64,000 nt of DNA from Amphibacillus cookii. GTDB lineage: Bacteria > Bacillota > Bacilli > Bacillales > Amphibacillaceae. The stretch is from contig NZ_JAFBDS010000004.1 of the NCBI RefSeq assembly GCF_016908375.1, positions 124,001 to 188,000 of the forward strand. The letters run 5' to 3'. How positions within the stretch are numbered: position 1 is the first letter of the stretch; each line of letters opens with the position of its first letter. The notes beneath the pieces were generated by a model that was not told where the DNA came from, made no database searches, and was given only the letters and a program-made list of their open reading frames with translations. This document shows positions 1 through 9,165 of the stretch, piece after piece. The translations under genes were made by a program, and so were the position numbers.

Positions 1-2
1 AA

Positions 3-257
3 TTGTATGCAATTTATATATTAGAAGCACACCAAAGAAAAGGCTTAGGAAAATCATTGCTCAAACCTATCATTGAATCTGTAAAACAAAAAGGCCTATT
101 TTCTATGACTGTTTTAGTCTTAGAAGAAAACCGTTCTCGATTATTTTATGAGGCTCTAGGGGCAAAAAAGATTGATACTTTAGAGGTGGACATTTCGGGG
201 AAAAAGTTAAATGAACTTGTTTATGGCTGGGAGGATATAAGAGTAATAAATGATTAG
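3..257 (+). CDS. GNAT family N-acetyltransferase, C-terminal part
   Basis: This is the last 84 codons of a gene that enters from the left edge. The segment YAIYILEAHQRKGLGKSLL is the acetyl-CoA-binding motif A of GNAT acetyltransferases (Q/RxxGxG/A, here QRKGLGK), followed by the beta-strand and helix typical of the fold (LEENRSRLFYEALGAKK). GNAT enzymes transfer an acetyl group from acetyl-CoA to an amine. The substrate cannot be told from this fragment. The apparent start is only the window edge; the true start lies outside. It ends just before a bidirectional terminator hairpin shared with the convergent chemoreceptor gene. Confidence 0.85.
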   Translation: MYAIYILEAHQRKGLGKSLLKPIIESVKQKGLFSMTVLVLEENRSRLFYEALGAKKIDTLEVDISGKKLNELVYGWEDIRVIND

Positions 258-284
258 TTCTTATAGAAATTATAAAACAAATAA

Positions 285-316
285 CCCCGCACTGGCTTAT
301 CGTTCTAAGTGCGGGG
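285..316. terminator. Bidirectional intrinsic terminator
   Basis: A 9-bp GC-rich perfect stem (CCCCGCACT / AGTGCGGGG) with a 14-nt loop lies between the convergent GNAT and chemoreceptor genes. T-rich sequence follows on both strands, best on the minus strand (TTATTTGTTTTATA). Confidence 0.8.
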
Positions 317-330
317 CGTTTGTAGGACAT

Positions 331-2349
331 TTATTTTTTAGAAATCTTAAAATGACTAACCTTCACTGATAGATCTTCAGCAAGTTTAGCTAAATGGTCA
401 GCACTGCTTGTGGCTTCTTCCATGGAACCAAGTAATTGTTCCGTAGAAGCAGATGTTTGTTCAATACCGGCAGCTGACTCTTGGGAAACAGAGGCAATCT
501 CTTCGATTGATTCATTCATTTTTCCACTATCCTCTGCAATTTCACTCAACTGAACGGATATCCTTTGGATCAGCGTTGCCATGCTGCTCACAGATTGATT
601 TATTTCTACGAATTTTTCACCTGTGACCGCGATTTGTTTCGATCCTTCTTCAACCACTTCATAACCATTTTGTAGCGAATTTGTTACTTCATTTGATTCT
701 TTCTGGATACCATTGACAATGTTTGTAATATCACCAATTGATGAGGTAACCTCTTCAGCTAACTTACGAACTTCATCTGCAACTACTGCAAATCCTTTGC
801 CATGTTCTCCAGCTCGTGCAGCCTCAATGGCTGCATTTAGTGCAAGTAGGTTCGTTTGCTCTGCAATCCCTTGAATCACTTCTACCAGTTTTGAAATTTC
901 TTTTGATTGCTGATCAAGGCCTTGCACTTTTTGTACTGCATCTTGAACGATTTGGTGGATGACCTGCATTTGAGCTACAGATTGCTCCATCAATTCTTTT
1001 CCTTCATCCGTTTGTTTTATGATACTTTGTGACTCTTTACTCGTATGCATCGTACCATTATTTGCTTCTTTCACCTTATCAACAAAAGCTTCCATTAGCT
1101 CCGATATGGTTCCAGAGCTATTCGCTTGTGATTCTGCTCCTGAAGAGAGTTCTTGCATAGTTGAGGCGATTTGTTTACTTCCTTCTGTCACTTCACTTGC
1201 TGATTGATTTAATTCTTCACTATGCGTTGACAATTGATTGGTTGCACCAGAAACACTCTTGATTAAATCTAGTAAAGAACCTTGCATTTGGTTCATCGAA
1301 TGAACGAGCCCACCAATCTCATCTTTTCTTTTCATTAATTTTTCAGGTACAGCTTGTGTGAAATCAGCATTTGCAAGTACATTTAAGTGTTTAGATACCT
1401 GCACAATCGGCTTGGCAAGCATATTAGCTGAAAAGACTGCTATAACTATAACAAGCAATACTACGATCACGATGATAAATGCTGACGACTGAGCTACAGC
1501 TTGGGCTTCTGCATACACTTCACTAGTCGGAGCCGATACGACAATCCTCCATCCCGTTTTATCAACAGTGGAAAATGCAGCAATCTTTTCATCGCCAAGA
1601 TTATCTGTATAAGTCACAAATCCCGATTCTTCACCCAAAATGTCTTCCTCAAAAGCTTGCAACGTTTCCTCATTTAAATCCAGATTCTCATAATTCTCAC
1701 CAGAAATGTTATCGTCGGGATGATAAATGATATTACCCTGGTCCGACATCAAAAAGCCAAATCCCGTTTCTGCAAAACTTATTTTACCTACCGTATCAGA
1801 AAACACATTCAATCCTACATAACTGGCAATCAAGCCATTAAAGTTATTGTTTTGGTCAAGTAACGGTACGGCCACAACAATTTGTTCATTCCCTGTTTCG
1901 TTATTTATAATGATATCACTGACTGCATATTCTTTTGTTTCCTCTGCTGCCACGAAGTAATCTCTTTCTTTCAAATTAATACCAGGGGTATCGATATTCC
2001 CATCCTTGTCGACAACACTGGCAAGTTCAACATCCGAATTACTTACTTCTATATAATTTAGAACAGATCTTATATATTCCATATCCATCTCTTGAAACTC
2101 AGGGTGAGCATCCAACATGTTCGAAAGCTGTTCTGCCTTAGTATCAAGCCAATCATTTAGAGAGTTTCTATTTAGTTCAGCCAGTGACATTGACTGCTCT
2201 TTAATATTGTTTTGTAAAGTGTTACTTAGCTGGCTTGATTGCATGATTGATAAACCTAAGAGTGGGATAAGCGCAATGCACAGCATGGTTACCATAAGTT
2301 TAAACTTTAGCGTCCCAAAAAACTTCACAATCGTTCGATTCCTTTTCAT
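331..2349 (-). CDS. Methyl-accepting chemotaxis protein with dCache-type sensor
   Basis: A 672-residue chemoreceptor. One N-terminal membrane helix (about residues 15-35) is followed by a ~240-residue extracellular dCache-like ligand domain (motifs [39 protein letters not shown]). A second membrane helix (about 280-305), a HAMP linker and a long cytoplasmic signalling domain follow, with the highly conserved hairpin tip [19 protein letters not shown]. It should sense a small extracellular molecule and control CheA; the ligand is unknown. The start at 2349 (MKRNRTIV) is preferred over an upstream ATG because AAAAGGAGT lies 7 nt upstream. There is no pentapeptide CheR tether. Three Spo0A-like boxes and a cre-like sequence lie upstream. 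Confidence 0.93.
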   Translation of the reverse strand: MKRNRTIVKFFGTLKFKLMVTMLCIALIPLLGLSIMQSSQLSNTLQNNIKEQSMSLAELNRNSLNDWLDTKAEQLSNMLDAHPEFQEMDMEYIRSVLNYIEVSNSDVELASVVDKDGNIDTPGINLKERDYFVAAEETKEYAVSDIIINNETGNEQIVVAVPLLDQNNNFNGLIASYVGLNVFSDTVGKISFAETGFGFLMSDQGNIIYHPDDNISGENYENLDLNEETLQAFEEDILGEESGFVTYTDNLGDEKIAAFSTVDKTGWRIVVSAPTSEVYAEAQAVAQSSAFIIVIVVLLVIVIAVFSANMLAKPIVQVSKHLNVLANADFTQAVPEKLMKRKDEIGGLVHSMNQMQGSLLDLIKSVSGATNQLSTHSEELNQSASEVTEGSKQIASTMQELSSGAESQANSSGTISELMEAFVDKVKEANNGTMHTSKESQSIIKQTDEGKELMEQSVAQMQVIHQIVQDAVQKVQGLDQQSKEISKLVEVIQGIAEQTNLLALNAAIEAARAGEHGKGFAVVADEVRKLAEEVTSSIGDITNIVNGIQKESNEVTNSLQNGYEVVEEGSKQIAVTGEKFVEINQSVSSMATLIQRISVQLSEIAEDSGKMNESIEEIASVSQESAAGIEQTSASTEQLLGSMEEATSSADHLAKLAEDLSVKVSHFKISKK

Positions 2350-2423
2350 TCCTTCACTCCTTTTTTTGATATCTGACCTGAAATATACATGGAAGATCAA
2401 CCCCAGATACCCAAAAGAATTGG

Positions 2424-2438
2424 TAAAAACGCTTTCAA
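2424..2438 (-). promoter_or_regulatory. Candidate cre (CcpA) site upstream of the chemoreceptor gene
   Basis: Read on the minus strand, TTGAAAGCGTTTTTA matches the cre consensus WTGNAANCGNWNNCW at 14 of 15 positions (the C near the end is T). It lies about 75 bp before the chemoreceptor start, a usual place for catabolite control. Binding is an inference. Confidence 0.4.
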
Positions 2439-2467
2439 GGCATCGTACATATAAGACTTTTCTCTTT

Positions 2468-2504
2468 TGTCGAAATGTGTCGATATGTGTATATTTTTGT
2501 CGAT
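2468..2504 (+). promoter_or_regulatory. Cluster of three helically phased Spo0A-like boxes
   Basis: Three copies of the 0A box core (TGNCGAA) occur on the plus strand: TGTCGAA at 2468-2474 (exact), TGTCGAT at 2478-2484 and TGTCGAT at 2498-2504 (6 of 7 each). Their starts are 10 and 20 bp apart, so all three face the same side of the helix. They lie 119-155 bp upstream of the minus-strand chemoreceptor start. A further 6-of-7 match in the opposite orientation is at 2685-2691. Confidence 0.5.
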
Positions 2505-2919
2505 TCTTGTTTATTATATGCTGTGCTTAGTAGAAAAGTAAAGGAACATTTAACATCTTTGTTCATAAAAATAGCTCTCTGTTAAACAACAATCTTCTGA
2601 AATAGCGTATTATCCTAATGAAGTGATCGTATCTCCATCTATCGATAGGATCATCAATAGATGTTTTTAGTAAACAATAGGATTATCGACAAAAAGAGAG
2701 CGTTGTTTGTAGTGTTGACTATGTCGTTAACCCCCTCTTCGTACCATTTAAATAAGTCTGCCAACCTTAAAAGTTTCTTCACGCAACCTTTAAACATAAT
2801 TAATAGATTAATCCTTTTTTCTTCTTTCATAATGGTTATTTCATTTTTAATAATTTTAACACCACAAGGTAACAATAGAATTGAATTTCCCAAATGAAAG
2901 TAAAGAGGAGAATTAGTAA
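2505..2919. other. Intergenic region between chemoreceptor and CLC gene
   Basis: No convincing gene was found. An open frame at 2661-2897 (+) could encode a 78-residue hydrophobic peptide but has no ribosome binding site. A single Spo0A-like box (minus orientation) is at 2685-2691. No fluoride riboswitch aptamer was recognised, although the downstream gene belongs to a family often controlled by one. Confidence 0.5.
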
Positions 2920-4221
2920 ATGTTATTGAAGTATAAAAACTTTTTTTCGGTTCTAGCTTTATGGATTATTTTTGGAACCCTAATTGGTATTGCTGTCGGC
3001 TCAACAACCCATTTCCTTTTAGAGACAAACGATTTTCTAGGAGAGGATATACGGCTAAAAAGAGATTGGCTCATCTTCCTTCTTCCCTTTGGAGGAATTA
3101 TTATAGGGTACATATATATGAACTATGGAAAGGTCATTTTGAATAATACTTTGAATGACACTGCTGAACTAAATAATCTGGTCATAGATTCAGTTCATGG
3201 AAAAAAAGAGGTCCCGCGGAGAATGGGGCCTATCATCTATTTCGCGACTTTTGTCACCGTCCTTTTTGGAGGCTCAACCGGAAGAGAAAGTGCAGCTATC
3301 CAAATGGGAGGAAGTGTAGCTGCCACGGTTAGCAAATTTTTTAAGGTGAGAAGATTCGACAAGAAAATTTTAATGATGAGTGGTATAAGTGCTGGTTTTG
3401 GCGCTGCCTTTGGGACACCTATAACAGGTGCTGTTTTTGGGATGGAGATGGCTTCTTCAGGAAAGCTAAAATTTGAAGCACTTGTTCCTTGTCTTACGTC
3501 CAGCTTTGTTGGCCACTACGTAACTACAGCGGCTTGGGGACATAAACACAAAGAATTTATAATACAAGCCGTACCGGAAATATCTACTAATACATTTATA
3601 ATCGTTATTCTTCTATCAGTCCTTTTTAGCCTAATAAGTGTTTTATACTGTCAGTTGAGACATGGGATAGAAAAGTTCTCTGAGAAACTTTTCAAAAAAA
3701 ACCATATGAAAAGAGCCTTTTTTGGAGGTATTGTCATTATCGTATTAACGTTAATCGTTAGTTCACAAGATTACAATGGCCGAGGATTACAGATGTTAGA
3801 ACAATCTTTTATAGAAGACGTTCCATCCTTTGCTTTCCTTGCCAAGATCATATTTACGGCAGTAACTCTTGGTTCCGGTTTTGTTGGAGGTGAAGCCCTA
3901 CCTTTATTTTTCATTGGAGCAACATTAGGAAATACCTTACACACATTCATCGATTTACCTATGTCATTTCTCGCTGCATTAGGACTAATCGCTGTTTTTT
4001 GCGGAGCGACTAATACCCCTATAGCAGCTTTTCTACTGGCAATGGAAAAGTTTGGTGGAAAAGGGTTAGAGTACTTTTTTGTTGCGTGTTTAGTTAGCTA
4101 TCTATTCTCCGGGCATCATGGACTATGGCCTTCTCAAAAAATAGATGAGCCTAAGAGCAGGTTATACCATATGGCGCGTGCGGAAACTATTGAAAACGCT
4201 GAAAAAAAGAAACGGCATTAG
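2920..4221 (+). CDS. CLC-F-type chloride-channel family protein (fluoride/proton antiporter)
   Basis: A 433-residue polytopic membrane protein of the voltage-gated chloride channel superfamily. The selectivity-loop motif GGSTGRESAAIQMGGSV, the segment SAGFGAAFGTPITGAVFGMEM and the late loop GSGFVGGEALPLFFIGATLGN are intact. The pattern NNLVIDSVHG followed by VPRRMGPI, together with the MEM/YEALVP-like neighbourhood, resembles the CLC-F subgroup that exports fluoride against protons, not chloride channels. That subfamily call is from remembered family features. There is no C-terminal CBS pair, as expected for CLC-F. The start is supported by GAGGAG 10 nt upstream. It appears to be monocistronic. 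Confidence 0.8.
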   Translation: MLLKYKNFFSVLALWIIFGTLIGIAVGSTTHFLLETNDFLGEDIRLKRDWLIFLLPFGGIIIGYIYMNYGKVILNNTLNDTAELNNLVIDSVHGKKEVPRRMGPIIYFATFVTVLFGGSTGRESAAIQMGGSVAATVSKFFKVRRFDKKILMMSGISAGFGAAFGTPITGAVFGMEMASSGKLKFEALVPCLTSSFVGHYVTTAAWGHKHKEFIIQAVPEISTNTFIIVILLSVLFSLISVLYCQLRHGIEKFSEKLFKKNHMKRAFFGGIVIIVLTLIVSSQDYNGRGLQMLEQSFIEDVPSFAFLAKIIFTAVTLGSGFVGGEALPLFFIGATLGNTLHTFIDLPMSFLAALGLIAVFCGATNTPIAAFLLAMEKFGGKGLEYFFVACLVSYLFSGHHGLWPSQKIDEPKSRLYHMARAETIENAEKKKRH

Positions 4222-4494
4222 GAAATTAGACGTAAAAATAGCAAACCTTTAAAGCGGTTTTATGGATGGTTATCTGTGATAAAGACACATTACGAAAGAA
4301 TAATTACTTACAGCATGATTGATTGTTTTTTTCCACTACTTGTATTCGCTCGATCTCCCTTTATTTTGGCTGGATTATATTCCTTTTGAAGAATAAAGTA
4401 AAGGGGATCATCCACAATAATTTATAAGAATGTTAATTAAACAGACAGACTTCTCCATAAATATATCTGCAACATTTGAAAAGAGGGGATGCTT

Positions 4495-5106
4495 TTGGAT
4501 TTACACTTCATATGGAAAGCGAGTGTCATCGTAATCGGCGGAATCCTGATCTTACGATTAGCTGGAAGAAAATCAATTTCACAGCTCACAGTTGCCCAGA
4601 CTGTCATGATGATAGCTATTGGATCATTAATTATTCAACCTGTTGGCGATAGAAACATTTGGATTACACTGTTGATTACATTTTTAATGGTCGTTACACT
4701 TCTTTTTATTGAGTATATCGTTTTAAAATCGAATACACTTGAAACTTTAATTTATGGGAAAGGACTTATAGTAGTTGAAAACGGCCAAATTAATGAAAGA
4801 AATCTAAAGAAGTTGCGGTTAACGGTTGATATGCTTGAAGTACGAATGAGACAACAAAACATTCAGAATTTTACTGATTTACAATGGGCTACAATAGAGG
4901 CGAATGGTCAGTTAGGATATATGTTAAAGGCTAATAAACAATACGCTACTAAAGAGGATATTCAGATGCTGAAATCGCTGATTGAATCAAATCAATATAA
5001 TCCTCCAAATGAAACATCAAAAACGAAAACAAGTGTGTCAGATAACATATTTACTGAGGTTAAAAATAGAAAGCATAAAGAAAAACCTAAAGAGAATTTG
5101 GATTAA
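4495..5106 (+). CDS. YetF/DUF421 family membrane protein
   Basis: A 203-residue protein with about three N-terminal membrane helices (residues 5-80) and a soluble DUF421 domain (about 85-165). The family signature LRLAGRKSISQLT sits in the first loop. The soluble part carries the usual GKGLIVVENGQI and LRLTVDMLEVRMRQQ segments. B. subtilis YetF/YdfR-type proteins of this family are linked to sporulation and germination membranes, but their biochemical role is poorly known. An in-frame ATG at 4489 directly abuts the AAGAGGGG ribosome binding site. The TTG at 4495 gives normal spacing and the family-like start (M)DLHFIWK, so it is preferred. The last ~40 residues are lysine-rich and not conserved. 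Confidence 0.85.
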   Translation: MDLHFIWKASVIVIGGILILRLAGRKSISQLTVAQTVMMIAIGSLIIQPVGDRNIWITLLITFLMVVTLLFIEYIVLKSNTLETLIYGKGLIVVENGQINERNLKKLRLTVDMLEVRMRQQNIQNFTDLQWATIEANGQLGYMLKANKQYATKEDIQMLKSLIESNQYNPPNETSKTKTSVSDNIFTEVKNRKHKEKPKENLD

Positions 5107-5203
5107 CAGTAACGAGATTTCAACTAAGCATGATGTTTTACGTTCTAATCAGAACATTCTGTAGAAGAATTATGAGTTAGGACTACATCTTTCCTCTAGA
5201 AAC

Positions 5204-5233
5204 ACAGGAAAACAAAATTTCTTGTTTTCCTGT
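5204..5233. terminator. Intrinsic terminator-like hairpin
   Basis: Perfect 12-bp stem ACAGGAAAACAA / TTGTTTTCCTGT with a 6-nt loop, about 100 bp after the YetF-like gene. The plus strand lacks a clear U-tract, so termination there may be weak. The rest of 5107-5523 shows no gene or other feature I can support. Confidence 0.5.
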
Positions 5234-5523
5234 GGATGCCGGCCACTTAAAAGTCTATTTTTCATGAAACGACTCTGCTCTAAGTGTGTCTCTTAATAAA
5301 AGTAATTCATTGAAATTTACGGCGTATTTCCAGAAACGATTTGTTTAAAAAATGTTAATCAAACTCAATCTATAATAATTTTGATAACACTGCTTTTTCC
5401 AATACTACTTCATTTTTTGTTTTATCATCACTTATAGTACGGTTCAGCATTATATTCTTGACGATGGTTTAAATTTGTAACTCAAGTAATGGGAAACCTT
5501 TCGCAATACGCTTATTGTTATTA

Positions 5524-8500
5524 TTATAGAAGGGAGTTATTATTCTCATCTCTCATTTTACAACTAAGTTTGCGGTCATTTTCATCTATAACTTCTGCTA
5601 TATTCTCTATAAGAGTAGAGTAGTTAGGTTTCTTAGAAAAGCGGTTATAATCACCAATTACATATAACTCTTCTTTAGCCCGTGTAACAGCTACATTTAT
5701 CAAGTTGGGCTTTGAACAAGACCAGTTAGCTGCACCATCACTATTGTCATCTGTACCAGTAACTAAATAAACAATATCAGCTTCTTTTCCTTGAAATGTA
5801 TGAACAGTACCTACTGAATTTTTCAGCCAATCATTTAAAATTTCTTTAGATATATTCATGTTTGTTAATCTCTCTTTTAGAATTTTTTTAATTCCGTCTT
5901 TTACTGCAGTAAAAGGAGAGATTATATACGCATTAGGTGGACCTGAAGTTTTTTTCCACAATTCAACAATATGATCTGCCACCAAATCTCCTTGCTCTTT
6001 AACAAATTGGCGGTTTACAGCCGAACCTTTACAGTCCAACCATGCGCCCTTTCCTTGTCCCTTTTTGCCTAATACCATTTTATTATCATAGGCTATTCTG
6101 TTAGAAATAGAAAACATTGGGTTCAAGCACCTTCTATGAACCCATAATGGTGTTCCAACTCTTTGACCATAGCTGTTATACATTCCATATGGATTGGCAG
6201 CATCTGCCAAAGTTTGAACGGAAGTACCTATTCCAATATATTTGTCATCTAGATTGAAGTACTTCTTAATATCCCCTAAAATTGTTTTATCAATAGTTAC
6301 AACAGGCTCAATTTGAATTGGGTCACCTACTGCTATCACTTTTTTAGATCTCCAAATGGCTCCTGCTGATTGTTGAGGATTAGCTTGTCCTGCCTCATCT
6401 ATAAACAAATAATTAATAAAGTCTTCCTCTATACCCTTATACATAGAACTAAAGCTGGCAAAGGTTGTGCTTATCAAAGGGGTAATTAAATGGATAGATT
6501 GCCACATGTTCCTCAGATATTCTCTATGATCCTTATCATTAAGATCTAAATTTTTACGGTTATTTAATAAGCGCAAAGTAGACTTTATTGCTTCAAAATT
6601 AAAGGCCAAAATTAACTTATGGATTTTCATGGCCTTTAAAAATAATAATCCTCTATTGAAGTTTAATTCATCTGTAAGCCAAAGAGTATTTAATTGACGA
6701 AACTCGTATGCCTGTTTCGTATTAGACCAATAGTTTTCCTTCGGTAAGATGAGCCCTTGCTTACTATAATAGTTTAACTGTTTCGTAAAAATAGATATTT
6801 TCTCTTTTAAATCCTCTACAGTTTTTTTATCCTCGTTAATTTTTTTACATTTTAAATGTAGTTTATTTTCTTCTTCTTTTAAACGCGTGATAATATCATT
6901 AAGTTCATTTTTCAGATTGTTTTTTTTGTCATTCTTTCCGAAAATTCTCTTGAAAAAGGGTGGTTTAGGTTGGGATTTAATCTGTTGTTCTGTCAGTTGC
7001 TTTTGGCGTTCTAAATGTTTCTTCTCATTCTCTAAATTTATTTGTTCTTGCTCAAGAATAATTAACTGATCCTCTAATGATTTTAATTGATCAGTATAGG
7101 CTTGTATACTCTTAAATTCATCATGTAATTTTTGAAGATCTTCCTTCTTTTGTTGTACCTTTTTAAAGATATCTAAAAAATCCTTTTTTGCATCTTCCCA
7201 ATCCTTTATATTTACTTGTTTACTGTCATGTTCCAATTGTTTAAGAAACGCATGTTCATCGTTGTTACTTCCATATAATCCCCAACCAAAGGTAGCTATA
7301 TTATCAGATTTTCCAAGAGCTCCTGAAAAAAGTCCCCATGTATTATCATTGCTCTCAAGAAGATCTTTTGCGGAAGATGGATACATTGATAATTCCTTTG
7401 CCTCTTTAGCATACAACTCTTCATATTCTTTAAACTTACCTTTAACAGGTTCCCGAATAACTTCATCTCGTTTAGGAAGATCCTTTGAAATATTTTCTAC
7501 TGCACCATTATTACTTGAAGCAACAACTATTGAGTACTGACTTAATTTAAAATCCAATAAATAGATCGGATAATGGAAACCTTCTAAATTGATAGTCTTT
7601 GCTCTTGTAAATGCTTTGGAAGGGTTATCTAGTTGTATCATTTCTGTTGCTCTTTGAACGACAATGTCTGCAAAGATATCTTTTAATAACGTCGTTTTCC
7701 CTGTTCCTGGGGGGCCATTCACAGAACTAACTTTTTTATTCTTATTCAAAATTTGATTTACTGCTACTTGCTGCATTAAAGACAATCTGTGTTCTACAGG
7801 TGACGGCCACCGGCCATCTGGTAGATTTATGGGCTGTAAAGTCTCTTCAATATATTCTCGGTTCTCATTTATATCCAAACATTCATCTGTTGGTGTTCCT
7901 TCAATAAACCGACGGAGTGTTTCATTTCCCCCTTTTGATAAAATAAGTTCCAAGTCATTCATATAAAAGCTATTAAAATTCTTTGATAATGATTGTTGAT
8001 CTGCCTTCATAACTTCAATCTCTAGATAATTTAATGAACTTTTATCTAATTGATGAAAATACGTCTTGTAAACCTGTTGAATCAACAGTAATGATTCCTC
8101 TGTTACGCCATCATTAAAAACGGTTTGTGCTTGTTCTTCAAATAATTGCATTTGATTCCAAAAAGGGGTCTTTAATTCCCCATAAGGTACATTAGAGGTT
8201 TCTTCCATGATTTTCATAACATACATTAAAAAAGGCACAAACATTGAATCTTTTATATAATTCCCATTGCTATCCACCAAAAAAGAAAGACTAAATAATG
8301 TTTTATAATCCTTATTAATAATCTCATCGTCATTTTTAAAAATATCACGCATAAAGCTGACAAGTTTATGATGCTCGAAACACGCTAAGTAATAGCGGAA
8401 TTGAACTTGATGTTTTTTACTATCTTTTACTTTATCGCGGAGCAACCGTCCGTAAGACTCCCACTTCAAAACAAGGAGAATATCGAGTTGTTTAAGTGGG

Positions 8501-8756
8501 AGAAACGGACGCTAGCACCCCGAATGGTTCAACTAACAATCAGTGGGAGAATACCAAAAAACCCCCACTGAATGAAGTTTCACTTTATCGCTCTTCCAAG
8601 GATTTTCATTTAGTTTTACCAACCGCGTTCGGCTTCGATTTTTATTATCTTTAAAGTAATGCTTTTCCAAAACTTCTCCCTTACCTGTAACTTCACTTGG
8701 TGCTAAAGCTTCAACTAAGTGCCAAGCTTTCAACACTCTATTTTCGGTTTGTCCAT
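5524..8756 (-). pseudogene. UPF1-like SF1 DNA/RNA helicase, interrupted
   Basis: A large AAA/superfamily 1 helicase gene. The main open part (8469 to 5524) has Walker A PPGTGKTTLLKD, a long coiled-coil insertion (about residues 430-560 of that part), Walker B-like FIDEAGQANPQQ, motif III GDPIQIEPV, and C-terminal motifs VGTVHTFQGKEADIVYLVTG and NVAVTRAKEELYVIGD, as in UPF1/Dna2-type enzymes. The N-terminal part (LKAWHLVEALAPSEV, 8736 to 8536) is in the same frame but separated by two TAG codons (8533-8535, 8512-8514) inside a short hairpin-rich stretch. The best ATG with a Shine-Dalgarno sequence (8756, MDKPKIE) is in another frame from LKAWHLVEA, so a 5' frameshift is also likely. All helicase motifs survive, but no ribosome binding site precedes the large fragment. 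The physiological role of this family is unclear. Confidence 0.75.
8458..8545. repeat. Short hairpin-bearing interruption, possibly an IS200/IS605-type end
   Basis: This stretch sits inside the helicase gene and carries both in-frame stops. CCCACTT-c-AAACAA pairs with TTGTTT-AAGTGGG (8460-8501), and AGTGGGAG recurs at 8496 and 8541. The 14-mer TTTTGAAGTGGGAG (minus strand, 8471-8458) is identical to one at 22209-22222 that directly follows a tnpB remnant. This suggests the end of an IS200/IS605-like or derived non-autonomous element. The exact boundaries and identity are inference. Confidence 0.4.
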
Positions 8757-9165
8757 CTCTTCACTCCCACACTATTACTCTTAAGTTTAATGATATCATA
8801 ATCAGAATTTGTAAACTTGCTAAATAGCTATAAAAAAAACAACAAGCTTTACACTAATGCTTGCCTCAAACTGTTTTTGATTGTTGTTAACACACTCTAT
8901 TTTGATAGCTTTCACAACCATTCATCTAAAAAATTAGGTATAAAATAAATCTTTATACCTATAAAGGTCGGTTGCAAATGTCATTGTTTTTTAGAAAATG
9001 TTCAGGACTATTTACTAAGCTAAACAAGGTGCGCTTATTTAGATTAAACACTAATTAAAGGGTGTGATGACATGAATCCACATTACATAGATATATAAAT
9101 GTTAACTTTATTCATTGATAAACCTAGATGACTAACGAAAAAAATTTGATGTTGGAGGGATTTAA
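8757..9165. promoter_or_regulatory. Adhesin upstream region with palindromic operator candidates
   Basis: No gene was found. A perfect 9-bp inverted repeat AGGTATAAA-N7-TTTATACCT lies at 8936-8960 and runs into ATACCTATAAAGGT (8955-8968), which itself contains the palindrome ACCT-ATAA-AGGT. The ACCTATA core recurs as an inverted pair in the intergenic region of the neighbouring regulatory genes (18438-18445 and 18470-18477). The adhesin ribosome binding site GGAGGG is just before 9166. Confidence 0.4.

Noticed and set aside
2661-2897. 78-residue plus-strand hydrophobic ORF
   Set aside because: No ribosome binding site, and the opposite strand has an equally long open frame over the same AT-rich bases.
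2400-2919. Fluoride (crcB) riboswitch before the CLC gene
   Set aside because: No GGNGATGG-type start or matching pseudoknot pairing was found by eye; only a computed covariance search could settle it.
4268-4283. 16-mer GGTTATCTGTGATAAA also found at 32570-32585
   Set aside because: The second copy is inside the GH29 coding end and the flanks do not match beyond a few bases; probably chance.
5524-8756. Helicase as part of a phage-defence system
   Set aside because: It is isolated, with no nuclease, methylase or other defence partner next to it, and it is broken.
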